DNA from: Natrinema gelatinilyticum
GTDB lineage: Archaea; Halobacteriota; Halobacteria; Halobacteriales; Natrialbaceae
Assembly (NCBI RefSeq): GCF_024266705.1
Contig: NZ_CP100756.1
Span: 2,294,001-2,358,000 of the forward strand
Direction of reading: 5' to 3'
Length of the DNA stretch: 64,000 bases
The position numbers were made by a program, and so were the translations under genes. Shown piece by piece: positions 25,980 to 35,488 of this stretch (the first letter of the stretch is position 1; each line of letters opens with the position of its first letter). The notes under the pieces are model-generated. The model ran no database searches. It worked only from the letters and a program-made list of their open reading frames with translations, and was not told the DNA's origin.

Positions 25980-26216
25980 ATGGTCACGCTCTATCGGTTA
26001 GAAGGATGCCCGTTCTGTGAACACGTCGTGGATCGCCTCGACGAACTCGACGTCGACTACGAAAGTATCTGGGTCGAGGGGCTTCACTCGAAGCGCAACG
26101 AGGTCAAACGCGTGTCGGGCCAGCGGCAGGTACCCGTCGTCGTCGACGACGGACACGGCGTGACGATGGCAGAATCCGAACGCATCCTCGATTACCTCGA
26201 GACATCGTACGCCTGA
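25980..26216 (+). CDS. Glutaredoxin
   Basis: This 78-residue protein is a minimal glutaredoxin: CPFC redox centre at residues 10-13, the cis-Pro segment QVPVVVDDG near 50-58, and a final helix MAESERILDYLETSY. It would reduce disulfides using a low-molecular-weight thiol or an iron-sulfur role; haloarchaea use gamma-glutamylcysteine rather than glutathione. The ATG at 25980 is chosen because the glutaredoxin fold begins directly there (MVTLYRLEGC). Confidence 0.9.
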   Translation: MVTLYRLEGCPFCEHVVDRLDELDVDYESIWVEGLHSKRNEVKRVSGQRQVPVVVDDGHGVTMAESERILDYLETSYA

Positions 26217-26258
26217 CGTCACTTCGAGAGGTTACACGCTGCGCTTCGTCGTCACCCG

Positions 26259-26672
26259 CTATTCGTCGTCACCGTCGTCCAAGCGATGTGGATCGAGCCC
26301 GGGGTCTTCGACTGCCGGTGCACCGAGCGCCAGAATGACCCCCTCCTCGTCGCCCACGTTTCGATGACCGTGACCGATTTCGGGTTTCGCGATCCAGAAC
26401 GTCCCCGGGCCGGCGTCGACGTACTCCTCCTCGCCTGAGCGGCCGAGTTTCAGCGAGAACTGTCCCTCCAGAACGTAGAACAGTTCCTCCTGTTCGCTGT
26501 GTGCGTGATACCGGATCTCTTCGCCGGGTTCGAAGTACCAGAGCTTGATATTGAGCGAGTCGGTATCGAAGACCTCGTCGAGCGCCCGGATGCGTAGATC
26601 CGGCGGGATCTCATCCTCGTCGGAAAGGTCGGTGATCGGTACGTCCTCGGTGTGGACCACTTCGTAATCCAT
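26259..26672 (-). CDS. Cupin-domain protein
   Basis: The 137-residue protein is a single cupin barrel: EEIRYHAHSEQEELFYVLEG holds cupin motif 1 (two His and a Glu for metal binding) and IGHGHRNVGDEEGVI the second motif. Its acidic tail ends DPHRLDDGDDE. The metal and substrate are unknown. The ATG at 26672 is used; the frame extends ten codons further upstream without support. Confidence 0.8.
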   Translation of the reverse strand: MDYEVVHTEDVPITDLSDEDEIPPDLRIRALDEVFDTDSLNIKLWYFEPGEEIRYHAHSEQEELFYVLEGQFSLKLGRSGEEEYVDAGPGTFWIAKPEIGHGHRNVGDEEGVILALGAPAVEDPGLDPHRLDDGDDE

Positions 26673-26844
26673 GCTACAAACACACACGGCAACGGATAAC
26701 AAAAGTGTCCGGTTGTCCGGCCCAGTTTGCTGATTACGGAAGTGTGAGGAGAACGTCCGCCTTCGAGGCAGAGACGACGTGGTCGTGACGGAACACGATA
26801 CGCGTTATTGGCATCGACTGCGAGCGCAAATCGACGCTGATCCG

Positions 26845-27384
26845 TCAATCGAACGTGACGGCACCGCGCTCGTCGGAGACGGTTGCACCGTCTTGAGCGC
26901 CAAAGGACTCGTGGAGGTGATCGTACGTCTCCACGAGCGCTTCGACGATCACCGTCGTGTCGCTGATGACGGGCATGAAGTTGGTGTCGCCCTGCCAGCG
27001 CGGGACGACGTGGGTGTGCAGATGATCGTCTATCGAACCGCCGGCCCCGTCGCCGAGATTCACGCCGGCATTGAATCCGTCCGGGTCGAACGCCTCCTCG
27101 AGCGCGTCGAACGTTCGTTGTTTCAGGCGCGCGTGATCGAGGAGCACGTCCTCTTCAAGGGCGGCGTACTCGCCGGTATGGGTGTGGGGAACAACCATCG
27201 CGTGGCCCGGATTGTACGGATAATTGTTCAGCATGACGAACGCGTTTTCGGTGCGTGCAACGATCCTATTTTCCCGGTCGCGTTCCTGTTCGGGGAGTTC
27301 ACAGAAGACACACTCGTCGACGGTCGGGTTTTTCTCGTCGCGCTTGATCCACTCGATCCGCCACGGTGCGAAGACCTGTTCCAT
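26845..27384 (-). CDS. HIT-family nucleotide hydrolase/phosphorylase
   Basis: This 179-residue protein has the histidine triad HLHTHVV (residues 121-127), a CVFC pair (25-28) of the zinc-binding HIT type, and the conserved NNYPYNPGHAMVVPHTH segment (about 53-69). Members cleave AMP-linked substrates such as AppppA or adenylated intermediates. The length and the N-terminal MEQVFAPWRIEWI agree with the Ap4A-phosphorylase-like HIT group found in archaea. The start at 27384 was chosen by this N-terminus. Confidence 0.85.
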   Translation of the reverse strand: MEQVFAPWRIEWIKRDEKNPTVDECVFCELPEQERDRENRIVARTENAFVMLNNYPYNPGHAMVVPHTHTGEYAALEEDVLLDHARLKQRTFDALEEAFDPDGFNAGVNLGDGAGGSIDDHLHTHVVPRWQGDTNFMPVISDTTVIVEALVETYDHLHESFGAQDGATVSDERGAVTFD

Positions 27385-27636
27385 ACTCCTTCTCACTCCA
27401 GGGTATCCTAAAGCATTACAGTCCGTCCGTTCCAGCCGAGGGCGGCGACAAGCGACTCTCGAAAAGTTTCTGTAAGAGGCGTATATGTCGGAAAAACCAC
27501 ATGTACGGCCGGATAAGCGGTATTAAATTCTCTCAGGCCCTTTTAATAACATGCTGATTTGCTGTGTTTGATTTCGACACTCAGTTTCCAAAATGAAGAA
27601 TGGGTTTAAGAGGTGTCTATAACAAGTAATCTATTA

Positions 27637-27837
27637 ATGGCAACGACCGACAACTCATTCAACGGGTTGACCGAATACTGCACGGAATGCGACCTGGAAA
27701 CCCTCCACGAAGTCTCGGTCCAGATACGGACGGAGAGTCTGAAGACGGAGAACGCACAGTTCTCACGTGAGCCCTACCGCGTAGCCGAATGCCAGCGGTG
27801 TGGGAGTCGCACGAGCCAGCGGATGAACAATGCCTGA
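27637..27837 (+). CDS. Small zinc-ribbon protein
   Basis: This 66-residue protein carries CTEC (C15/C18) and CQRC (C52/C55), a one-zinc beta ribbon. Length and layout match a family of small haloarchaeal zinc proteins without known function. A TATA-like gtttaaga at 27603-27610 lies about 30 nt before the ATG at 27637, which supports this start. Confidence 0.75.
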   Translation: MATTDNSFNGLTEYCTECDLETLHEVSVQIRTESLKTENAQFSREPYRVAECQRCGSRTSQRMNNA

Positions 27838-27953
27838 TTGGCCGGCGACGCCCGAACGACGAACCGCACTGAATATTCGGCCCCGCCCATCTTCTCAATT
27901 CGACGAGGACGTCTCGATCGATCTCTTTATTACCGATTCGAATTTCCACAGAG

Positions 27954-28850
27954 TTACGCAGTCGTTACCTCACACCCGTCCTCGGTGACGATAATCGTAT
28001 GTTCTTTCTGGCTGACCAGGAAGCCGTCGTCTTCTTTGAGGACCGGATAGCCGTGAACGATATCGTTGCGTTTGAGTCTGCGTAGCGCCATTTCCGGCCG
28101 GTCGGTCTCGAGCCAGCGCGTCGCGAACGGCAGAGTGCGAAACTCCTCGGTGATTTGTTCTAACGCGTCACGAGCCTGTCTGTTGCGCACGGTGCCTTCG
28201 TGCTCGAGCGAGAAGATTTCCTCGCTGCCGCCTTCGGTGACCTTTCCGCCACCGTCGGTTGCGAACGGCTCGATCGCGACGACGTCGCCAACCTCGAGTG
28301 TCGTCCCCTGTGAGACGGCGCGATTGGGGATGTTCGGGCTGGTATGTTGCTCCCAGTGACCCAGTCCGTGGCCGGTCAGGTTGACGACGGGGTTGTAGCC
28401 GTACCCGTCGATGACGTCTTCGATCTCCGCGCCAATGTCCCCGGTGTCGACGCCCGGTTCGATCACCTCGAGGGCCGCCTCGAGCGCCTGTTCGGACGCC
28501 TCGGCGAGTTCCGGGTTGCCGGAGAGGTCGACAGTGATCGCGGTGTCTGCCAGCCAGCCATCGACGTGGACGCCGATATCGAGGTTGATCATCTCTTCGC
28601 CGAAGGTCGTCTCGTCGTCGATCGACGGCGTCGCGTGGGCCGCCTCCTCGTCGACGGAGATATTGACGGGAAAGGCGGGTTCCCCACCGAGTTCGCGGAT
28701 CCTGTCTTCGGCCCACTCGGCGATTTCGAGGTGGCTTACGCCGACTTCGACGCGTTCGGCCGTTTCATCGCGTACCTGTGCGAGGATCGCTCCCGCTTCG
28801 CGGTGTTTCTCGTATTGCTCGGACTCGAGGTCCACCTCGGATTCGGTCAT
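27954..28850 (-). CDS. map: Methionine aminopeptidase, type II
   Basis: The 298-residue enzyme removes the initiator methionine from nascent proteins. Metal ligands of the pita-bread fold are visible: the two Asp in NLDIGVHVDGWLADTAIT, His in TGHGLGHWEQH, Glu in VAIEPFATDG and the final Glu in SQKEHTIIVTEDG. The insert typical of type II enzymes and the length agree with archaeal Map. The start at 28850 (MTESEVDLESEQYEKHREAG) was chosen; the frame upstream is not protein-like. Confidence 0.95.
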   Translation of the reverse strand: MTESEVDLESEQYEKHREAGAILAQVRDETAERVEVGVSHLEIAEWAEDRIRELGGEPAFPVNISVDEEAAHATPSIDDETTFGEEMINLDIGVHVDGWLADTAITVDLSGNPELAEASEQALEAALEVIEPGVDTGDIGAEIEDVIDGYGYNPVVNLTGHGLGHWEQHTSPNIPNRAVSQGTTLEVGDVVAIEPFATDGGGKVTEGGSEEIFSLEHEGTVRNRQARDALEQITEEFRTLPFATRWLETDRPEMALRRLKRNDIVHGYPVLKEDDGFLVSQKEHTIIVTEDGCEVTTA

Positions 28851-29670
28851 GCACTCGGGTTGGACCGATCGACAAAAAGAGGTTCCGCCTCTCGTCGAAC
28901 GACGATCGCAGCCACTCGAAGTGGCGGTAATCCCTAACAGTTTCACCAGTACCGCATCGTGGTAAGAGCGCGCACGTGAGCACGCCGCGTCCACGAAGCA
29001 GTGCGCACTCGATTCACCGTCGATTGGACTCGTATTCCGTTCGCCGACACTCGATCGTACCGTTCCACGTACCGCTCCATCACGAGCCACCTCAATTGTA
29101 CCATTTCACCGCGGGTCACCTCGACGGTATCACCCTTCCACAGCACTGCCAGTACCGTCCGGTACGGGATACCCGTCGAGACCCGGTTGAATCCGAGTGG
29201 ACAATTCCCGGAGTTGATCGTTCACAGAAGAAACGGCGGATATCGGCCCCCGGTTCCGTGAAACGGTCGCCACGGGTTATACCGCATGACCGTCTCGGAT
29301 CGAGTGGCGTGAGAGACGCCAGCGGTCCGATTCGCACGTAATCGGCCTCTTACCACTCGATTCGTCCGCTCGAGAGATAGCACGAGCGGTCACCCGTTTT
29401 CTCCGAGTAACGAGCACGGTCACGGACCGGACGCGGTCTGCGGCCCACGACACTCTCCCGGTTGCGAAGTGCTGATTGTGCGCCGCTCTCATCCGTTCTC
29501 TCGAGAAAAGCGCCGTCGCCGTCAGCACGTATCGGCGCATGTGAGACCGTTCAACGGCCTGATTCCGACGGTAACGACGTGTTTGACGCGAACGGCTGAG
29601 ATTCAATTTTTGCCGGTCCGAGACGGAAATGGTAGACCTTTTACCCCCGTCGGAGAACCGTGTAGACGAA
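28851..29670. other. Intergenic, 820 nt, no gene recognised
   Basis: This long spacer lies between divergent map and icd. Frames here are Arg/His-rich and not protein-like on either strand. No hairpin-plus-T-run or tRNA fold was recognised. It presumably carries both promoters; an RNA gene cannot be excluded. Confidence 0.4.
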
Positions 29671-30933
29671 ATGAGCTACGACAAGATCGAGGAACCAGAA
29701 GAGGGGGAGAAGATCACGTTGAAAGAGGGGACCGAAACCGAACTCGAGGTGCCTGACAACCCGATTATTCCGATTATCTACGGCGACGGTGTGGGAAGCG
29801 ACGTCGGTCCCGCCGCACAGAAAGTGCTCGAGGCTGCCGCGGAGGCGACCGGCCGCGAGATCAACTGGATGCGTGTCTACGCCGGCGAATCCGCCCGCGA
29901 GAAGTACGACGAGAACCTTCCACAGGAGACCGTCGACGCCATCAAAGAACACCGCGTCGCGATCAAGGGCCCGCTGACGACGCCAGTGGGCGCCGGGTTC
30001 CGGTCGCTGAACGTCGGTCTTCGCAAACTGCTCGACCTCTACGCGAACGTTCGCCCGACCTACCATCTCGAGGGCGTTCCGTCTCCCGTCTCGGAACCCG
30101 AGAAGATGGACATGGTCACCTTCCGTGAGAACACGGAAGACGTCTACGCGGGCATCGAGTGGGAAGCCGGCTCCGACGAGGTCGAGCAGGTCAAGGAGTT
30201 CGTCGAAGACGAGATGGGCGCTTCCGGCGTCATTCACGACGGCCCCGTCGGCATCGGGATCAAGCCGATCACGGAGTTCGGGACGAAACGTCTCGTCCGC
30301 CGCGCCATCGACTACGCCCTCGAGCACGACCGAGATTCAGTCACCCTGGTTCACAAGGGTAACATCATGAAGTTCACCGAGGGCCAGTTCCGCGACTGGG
30401 GCTACGAGGTCGCTGAAGAGGAATACGGCGACGAAGTCATCACCGAGGACACCCTCTGGGAGGAGCGCGACGGCGAACAGCCCGAGGACGCGGTCGTCGT
30501 CAACGACCGCATCGCCGACAACATGCTCCAGCAGCTGCTGACCCGAACCGACCAGTACGACGTCATCGCGACGATGAACCTGAACGGGGATTACCTGTCC
30601 GACGCCGCCGGCGCACAGATCGGCGGCCTCGGTATCGCCCCCGGTTCGAACTTCGGCGACGGGCTCTTGCTCGCCGAACCGGTCCACGGCTCCGCACCCA
30701 AGTACGAGGGCCAGGACAAGGTCAACCCGACCGCTATGATCCTCTCGGGTCGCATGATGCTCGAGTACATGGGCTGGCAGGACGCCGCCGACCTCGTCCG
30801 CGACGCCGTCGAGGAAACGATTTCGTCCGGAAAGGTCACCTACGACCTTGAGCGCCAGCTCGACGACGCCGAGAAACTCGCCACCAGCGAGTACGCCGCG
30901 GAAGTCGTCGCCAACATCGAGAAACTTTCGTAG
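29671..30933 (+). CDS. icd: NADP-dependent isocitrate dehydrogenase
   Basis: This 420-residue TCA-cycle enzyme oxidises isocitrate to 2-oxoglutarate and CO2. Visible signatures are IIPIIYGDGVGSDVGP at the N-terminus, the substrate loop GFRSLNVGLRK, TFRENTEDVYAGIEW, the metal-binding region MNLNGDYLSDAAGAQIGG and the cofactor loop GSAPKYEGQDKVNPTA. The length is standard for the bacterial/archaeal type I enzyme. The ATG at 29671 (MSYDKIEEPEEG) is chosen over an in-frame GTG/ATG 14 codons earlier. Confidence 0.95.
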   Translation: MSYDKIEEPEEGEKITLKEGTETELEVPDNPIIPIIYGDGVGSDVGPAAQKVLEAAAEATGREINWMRVYAGESAREKYDENLPQETVDAIKEHRVAIKGPLTTPVGAGFRSLNVGLRKLLDLYANVRPTYHLEGVPSPVSEPEKMDMVTFRENTEDVYAGIEWEAGSDEVEQVKEFVEDEMGASGVIHDGPVGIGIKPITEFGTKRLVRRAIDYALEHDRDSVTLVHKGNIMKFTEGQFRDWGYEVAEEEYGDEVITEDTLWEERDGEQPEDAVVVNDRIADNMLQQLLTRTDQYDVIATMNLNGDYLSDAAGAQIGGLGIAPGSNFGDGLLLAEPVHGSAPKYEGQDKVNPTAMILSGRMMLEYMGWQDAADLVRDAVEETISSGKVTYDLERQLDDAEKLATSEYAAEVVANIEKLS

Positions 30934-31077
30934 AGTGCGTCACCGGCGGCTACAGTAATCTTCTGTATTTTCTTTCGGCCCACTGTTCTCGAACAGTCTC
31001 CGCTGTGTCGGTTCGCCAGTTGTCCCGCGGTACCGAAAGGACAAGATTCTCGCTCCCGGCACGTGTATGCACCACCG

Positions 31078-31515
31078 ATGGACGATCTCGAGGTTCGCAT
31101 TGCCGAGTCCGAACGGGACCGCGAAGCCGCCTTCGCGGTCCGTCACGAGGTATTCGTCGACGAACAGGGCGTCGACGAGGAACTGGAGTGCGACGAGCAC
31201 GACGAGACGGCCGTTCACGTCGTCGCGTACGACGATGACGATCCGATCGGTGCTGCACGGCTCCGCGAGTACGAGGACGGTGTCGGCAAAATCGAACGCG
31301 TCGCGGTCCGCGAGTCGCGACGCGAGATGGGCATCGGCCGCGCGTTGATGGCAGCGCTCGAGCAGCAGGCCGAGACGATGGGCTTTGCGACGGTGACGCT
31401 CCACTCACAGACCCGGGTCGCGGAATTCTACCGTGGACTCGACTACGAGCGACGCGGTGAGGAGTTCGTGGAGGCCGAGATTCCTCACGTCGAGATGCGA
31501 AAGTCGCTCGAGTGA
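31078..31515 (+). CDS. GNAT family N-acetyltransferase (ElaA/YjcF-like)
   Basis: This 145-residue protein has FAVRHEVFVDEQGV (about residues 20-33), typical of the ElaA/YjcF subgroup, and the acetyl-CoA loop SRREMGIGRALM (about 80-91), followed by TLHSQTRVAEFYRGLDY. The substrate is unknown. The ATG at 31078 is preferred to an in-frame GTG five codons upstream. Confidence 0.85.
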   Translation: MDDLEVRIAESERDREAAFAVRHEVFVDEQGVDEELECDEHDETAVHVVAYDDDDPIGAARLREYEDGVGKIERVAVRESRREMGIGRALMAALEQQAETMGFATVTLHSQTRVAEFYRGLDYERRGEEFVEAEIPHVEMRKSLE

Positions 31516-31689
31516 GCGGGCGGGAGACCGTATCGGACGGCTGGAGCGCCAGATAGCGGACGCCGCTCTGTCGCGGCGCTCACACGTCGCACGTTCCGAT
31601 CGCTGGGTCTCGAGGCCCGAGCATCGCGCGGCCGGTGTCTTTCGAGCGTCTGACTGACTTTCAAGGGCCAATCTGTGGGCTTCGATACT

Positions 31690-31848
31690 ATGGAACAGGA
31701 ACTGCAGGGCCCCGGGAACGCGGTCGAATCCACGGCCAATACGCTCCTAACGGTGAGTCGAATGCTGCTCCCGCTGGCGATTACGGTCACCATCACCGGT
31801 GGTGGACTACTCGTTTTCTTCACGTTGGTCACGGCCGTCGTGTTGTAG
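31690..31848 (+). CDS. Single-helix small membrane protein (52 residues)
   Basis: The frame begins MEQELQGPGNAVESTANTLL and ends with a hydrophobic helix (LLPLAITVTITGGGLLVFFT, then LVTAVVL). Third codon positions are GC-rich as in real genes here, and the hydrophilic N-terminus followed by one C-terminal helix suggests a tail-anchored peptide. The function is unknown. It stands alone, with its stop about 90 nt before the convergent cupin gene's stop. Confidence 0.5.
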   Translation: MEQELQGPGNAVESTANTLLTVSRMLLPLAITVTITGGGLLVFFTLVTAVVL

Positions 31849-31935
31849 CGGTTTCATACGGACTACTGTACGTCATTGCCGGTGCAACCGCGACCGTCCT
31901 GCGGATGCACCGGTACATCGGTACAGCAGACCGTA

Positions 31936-32277
31936 TCAGTCGTCGCGCCAGTTCGGATTCTCCCGTGGCGGGCTGAAAATATCGATACCACGGACAGTAA
32001 CGTCGCCGCGGTTCTCCGCGGCATGGGCCTGATCGCCCGGTATTCCGTAGGAGTCCCTGGGTCCGCAGACGAACTCCTCTCCGTCGACGATGAAGGTCAA
32101 TTCGCCGTCGACGATGTATCCCGTTTGCTCGTGGGGGTGGCTGTGTTCGTCGACGACTGCGCCGGGTTCGATTTCGAAGTGCTGAACGTTCATCGATTCG
32201 GTCCCAGCCATTAGCGCCAGGTGGACGCCCGCTGCGGCCTCCGTGGACTCGAGGTCGGTCAGGGAAACGTGCTCCAT
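31936..32277 (-). CDS. Cupin-domain protein
   Basis: The 113-residue protein is one cupin barrel: VVDEHSHPHEQTGYIVDGELTF... holds the His-rich first motif and the later DQAHAAENRGD the second. It is longer in the first motif than the cupin at 26259 and probably binds one metal ion. The ATG at 32277 (MEHVSLTDLES) fits the fold. Its substrate is not known. Confidence 0.8.
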   Translation of the reverse strand: MEHVSLTDLESTEAAAGVHLALMAGTESMNVQHFEIEPGAVVDEHSHPHEQTGYIVDGELTFIVDGEEFVCGPRDSYGIPGDQAHAAENRGDVTVRGIDIFSPPRENPNWRDD

Positions 32278-32500
32278 ACATGGCTCGTATCGACGCCATA
32301 GCACATAATTTCGCGGATTCAGCGGCTCCGCCGTCTCCCATGATTCCCGTGATGTCTACGGATCCGGCCGTGCCCACGGACTAGCTGCTCCGCTGGTTCC
32401 AACTGTGCCCGCGGAACTCGCTGCCTTACCGGAGCAGGCCGGCCCGCCGATTGCGACGACGTCGTCTCGTCGGTCGATTTCGGCCCGAGTTCCGGAATAC

Positions 32501-32508
32501 ATATAAAA
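32501..32508 (+). promoter_or_regulatory. TATA box of the SMR transporter
   Basis: atataaaa is centred 25 nt before the ATG at 32530 and only about 8 nt before the in-frame ATG at 32512. This spacing makes 32530 the start of a leaderless message. Confidence 0.65.
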
Positions 32509-32529
32509 CCGATGTCAGTATCGGAGCGT

Positions 32530-32862
32530 ATGAACCCGTACGCGGCACTCGTCGGAGCGATCGTGTCGGAACTGTTCGGAACGACGGCGCTCAAACTATC
32601 CGAGGGATTCTCACGGCCGTTCGCGAGTCTCGGCGTGGTGGTCGGCTACGGCGCCGCGTTCTATCTGCTCTCTCTGACCCTCGAGGAGTTACCGGTCGGC
32701 GTCGTGTACGCGACGTGGGCCGCACTCGGTATCGTCGGCATGGCGTCGATTGGCGTCGTCGTGTTCGACGAACGACTCGATGCAGCGGCCGTCGCGGGCG
32801 TCGGGCTCATCCTCGCCGGCGTGTACTGCCTCACCATCGTCTCCGACGTCTCGGCGCACTGA
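32530..32862 (+). CDS. Small multidrug resistance (SMR) transporter
   Basis: This 110-residue protein has four transmembrane helices. The essential membrane Glu of SMR exporters is at residue 14 (VGAIVSELFGTTALKLSEGF), and VVYATWAALGIVG in helix 3 matches the conserved YAxWAGxG motif. It would exchange protons for cationic drugs or guanidinium-like compounds, normally as a dimer. The start was set by the TATA box at 32501-32508. Confidence 0.9.
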   Translation: MNPYAALVGAIVSELFGTTALKLSEGFSRPFASLGVVVGYGAAFYLLSLTLEELPVGVVYATWAALGIVGMASIGVVVFDERLDAAAVAGVGLILAGVYCLTIVSDVSAH

Positions 32863-32972
32863 ACGGCCGGTCGTCGTTCCGGACGACCGGCTATCGTCCC
32901 GAGCGACGGACCCCGGACTACTTCCGCCTCGCTTGCCGAAGCTTGAACTACGCGGACGGCCCACCTTGAGCC

Positions 32973-33497
32973 ATGTACGCTGTCGTCGGCTGTAGCGGGT
33001 GTTCGAACCTCTGGATCATCGAGGGGCGCTCGGAGACGACCCAGTGCCCTCGCTGTGGTTCGCGCAAGGCCTACGAGAAGCGCAAGAAGTTCGTCGAAAC
33101 CGAAGACGCCGCCCACGCTCGCGACGTCCGGGCTTCGATGCTCGCGAATCGCCAAGGTGAGGGCGACGCCTTCGCGAGACTCGATTCCTTCGCGGATCTC
33201 GAGGCTGACGTCGCTGACGGCGTCGTCGACGAGACGGAGTATCTCGAGGAATCGGGTCTCGACGTCGAGGAGGTGGAGGCAGCGGGGGAACGCGATCCGC
33301 GATGCCCAGTCCACGATGGGAGCAAAAAGGAAATCGTCGAGGGATCGATCGAGGCCCTCGACCGGCCGACGGAGGACGAAGTCGTCGCGTACGCCGGAGA
33401 ACGCGGTGTGTCAGCCGAGTACGTCAGAAATGCGCTCGAGAAACTCGTGCGACGCGGGGTCGTCAGTGAGAGCCGTGGCCGGTATCGATTACTGTGA
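32973..33497 (+). CDS. DUF5817-type zinc-ribbon / winged-helix protein
   Basis: The 174-residue protein starts with a zinc ribbon (C7/C10 and C25/C28), has an acidic helical middle and ends in a winged-helix-like region (VVAYAGERGVSAEYVRNALE ... VSESRGRYRLL). This domain order is the DUF5817 family of haloarchaea, likely nucleic-acid-binding but uncharacterised. The gene is transcribed toward the convergent HMG-CoA reductase gene. Confidence 0.75.
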   Translation: MYAVVGCSGCSNLWIIEGRSETTQCPRCGSRKAYEKRKKFVETEDAAHARDVRASMLANRQGEGDAFARLDSFADLEADVADGVVDETEYLEESGLDVEEVEAAGERDPRCPVHDGSKKEIVEGSIEALDRPTEDEVVAYAGERGVSAEYVRNALEKLVRRGVVSESRGRYRLL

Positions 33498-33535
33498 TTC
33501 GCGGACGCGGGGGGTGGTGCTGTCGACCGCGACTG

Positions 33536-34762
33536 TCAGCGACCGAGGTCCTCGTGTGCGCTCGCGAGGTGTCTCGAGGAGAGCGCGCCGAGTAACGAGA
33601 GTTCGCCGGCGAGCGCACCGACGGCGATGATTTCGGCGAGTGCGTCGGCGTTCGATCCTGGCGGGTCACCGCCGCCCCGAAGACCGAGGATATCGAGCGC
33701 CTCGGCCTGCGTCGGCAGTTTGGTCCCGCCGCCGACGGTGCCGACCTCGAGCGAGGCGAGCGAGACGCTGGCGTAGAGATCCGATGTGCCGTCGGCGCGT
33801 TTGCGCGCGTCCATCGTAGTGATGGTGTTGGCAGCCTCGACGACCTGCGCCTCGTCCTGGCCGGTCGCGAGGAAGGCGGAGCCAACGACGTTGGCCGCGT
33901 GGGCGTTGAACCCGAGACTGCCCGCTTTGGCGCTGCCGATCAGGTTCTTGCGCATGTTAGCCTCCGCAATGGCCTCGGCGGTCGTGTGAAGTCGCTCCTC
34001 GACGAGGTCGCCGGGAACCAGGACGTCCGCGGTCACGGAGCGGCCCCGGCCCTCGACGGCGTTGACGGCGGCCGGTTTCTTGTCCGAGCAGAGATTCCCC
34101 GACAGCGCTACGAGCGATGCGGGGGTTTCGGCCTCGATGAGTTCACAGGCTTTTCCGGTGGCGATTGTGGCCATGTTCATGCCCATCGCGTCCTTGGTGT
34201 CGTAGGCGAAGCGCAAGAAGACCGAATCGCCGACAACGTACGGCTCGATATCGAGCAGTTCACCGTGATTCGTCGTCGATTCGGCAGCCTCCCGCAGCGC
34301 CTCGACGTTGTCCGCGACCCACTCGACGGTCTCGGCGGCCTCGACGACGCCGTCGACGCGAAACACGGGTGCGCGAGTCATCCCGTTCTTGGTGACGCGC
34401 GCCTCGGCTCCGCCCGCGGCGCGGATCACGCCGAGTCCACGATTGACCGACGCCAGCAGCGCACCCTCGGTCGTCGCGAGCGGCAAGTAGTGTTCGCCGT
34501 CGGCCGCGCCACCGTCCACAGGAACGGGGCCCACGACGCCCATCGGAACCTGCGCAGCGCCGATCATGTTCTCGATATTCGGGTCGGCCCGCTCCGCGGC
34601 GAACGCATAGTCGCCGATCGCCTCGAGTTCGGCTCCCGATTCGCGTTCGACGAGTACTCGGCGCGCTTCGGCCGCCGTATCGTGATCTGCGTGGTCCTCG
34701 AGTTCGTGCAGTCTGAGGTCGCCGTCGCGCACCCGCTCGGCTATGTCCTCGGGGTCTGTCAT
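33536..34762 (-). CDS. hmgA: 3-hydroxy-3-methylglutaryl-CoA reductase
   Basis: This 408-residue class I enzyme reduces HMG-CoA to mevalonate with NADPH, the committed step of isoprenoid ether-lipid synthesis and the target of mevinolin. Signature segments are ENMIGAAQVPMGVVGPV, TKDAMGMNMATIATG (cofactor region), the Lys-bearing NLCSDKKPAAVN, and the C-terminal catalytic His in LLGALSSRHLASAHEDLGR. Length and motifs agree with other haloarchaeal HmgA. Confidence 0.97.
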   Translation of the reverse strand: MTDPEDIAERVRDGDLRLHELEDHADHDTAAEARRVLVERESGAELEAIGDYAFAAERADPNIENMIGAAQVPMGVVGPVPVDGGAADGEHYLPLATTEGALLASVNRGLGVIRAAGGAEARVTKNGMTRAPVFRVDGVVEAAETVEWVADNVEALREAAESTTNHGELLDIEPYVVGDSVFLRFAYDTKDAMGMNMATIATGKACELIEAETPASLVALSGNLCSDKKPAAVNAVEGRGRSVTADVLVPGDLVEERLHTTAEAIAEANMRKNLIGSAKAGSLGFNAHAANVVGSAFLATGQDEAQVVEAANTITTMDARKRADGTSDLYASVSLASLEVGTVGGGTKLPTQAEALDILGLRGGGDPPGSNADALAEIIAVGALAGELSLLGALSSRHLASAHEDLGR

Positions 34763-34814
34763 GGATGGGTCGAGACGGTGGGGCGTCCTAACAGTTGCTG
34801 ATTCCCACGCTCCG

Positions 34815-35213
34815 TTACCGATCGCTCAGGTCGAGCGACCAGTCGGTACTCGAGGATCGATATCCGCCGAGCGTCTCGTAACAGAGCAGCCCGAGTATCG
34901 AGCCGACGCCGATGGCACCGATCAGCAGGGACTGCAGTCCGGCTGCGCTGTCGGCGAACGCGACGGCGAACGCGGCCGTCGCGATCGCTGCGAAGCGGAG
35001 TCTACTTTGCGACGTGGGCCCGGCACCGCCTTCGATCGACGCGAGATAGAGCTGCGGCAGTGCCACGGCGACGCCGGCAAAGAGGAACAGCGACGGAAGC
35101 GGTTGGTCGCGAAGCGCGACCCCGAGCTGAAGCTCGAGGACGAGTGAGCTGGCCCGGATCAGGACGAACACCAGAAACGAGCCAAAGACGATGCGGCCCT
35201 CGCGGTCGAGCAT
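34815..35213 (-). CDS. Haloarchaeal membrane protein
   Basis: This 132-residue protein has four hydrophobic helices (for example IVFGSFLVFVLIRASSLVLE, PSLFLFAGVAVALPQLYLAS and SLLIGAIGVGSILGLLCYE). The start at 35213 (MLDREGRIVFG) fits the first helix; the long open frame upstream is not protein-like. It follows hmgA's start at a distance of about 50 nt on the same strand and may be transcribed into it. The function is unknown. Confidence 0.6.
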   Translation of the reverse strand: MLDREGRIVFGSFLVFVLIRASSLVLELQLGVALRDQPLPSLFLFAGVAVALPQLYLASIEGGAGPTSQSRLRFAAIATAAFAVAFADSAAGLQSLLIGAIGVGSILGLLCYETLGGYRSSSTDWSLDLSDR

Positions 35214-35488
35214 ATAGACCGGCCAACGGGCAGGCAGGTCAAGTTTGCGCTCCGTTGCAATATCTCGAGTTCGAATCGGGACGCGGTCGTGCCGGCTTCT
35301 GTGCATGGGGGTCACTGTTCGGTCGACTTCTCGGCCCGGCTCCGGGTCACGAGTCATCCGTCGGGTCGCATTCGCGACGTGGCGAGCGGGTCGACGAGGT
35401 AGTACGACTGACGATACCGAGATGGCCGTGAATGACGGTCTCGGGAACGCCGTGACTCTGCTCGAGAGCGCGCAGTTCGAACGGCCGC

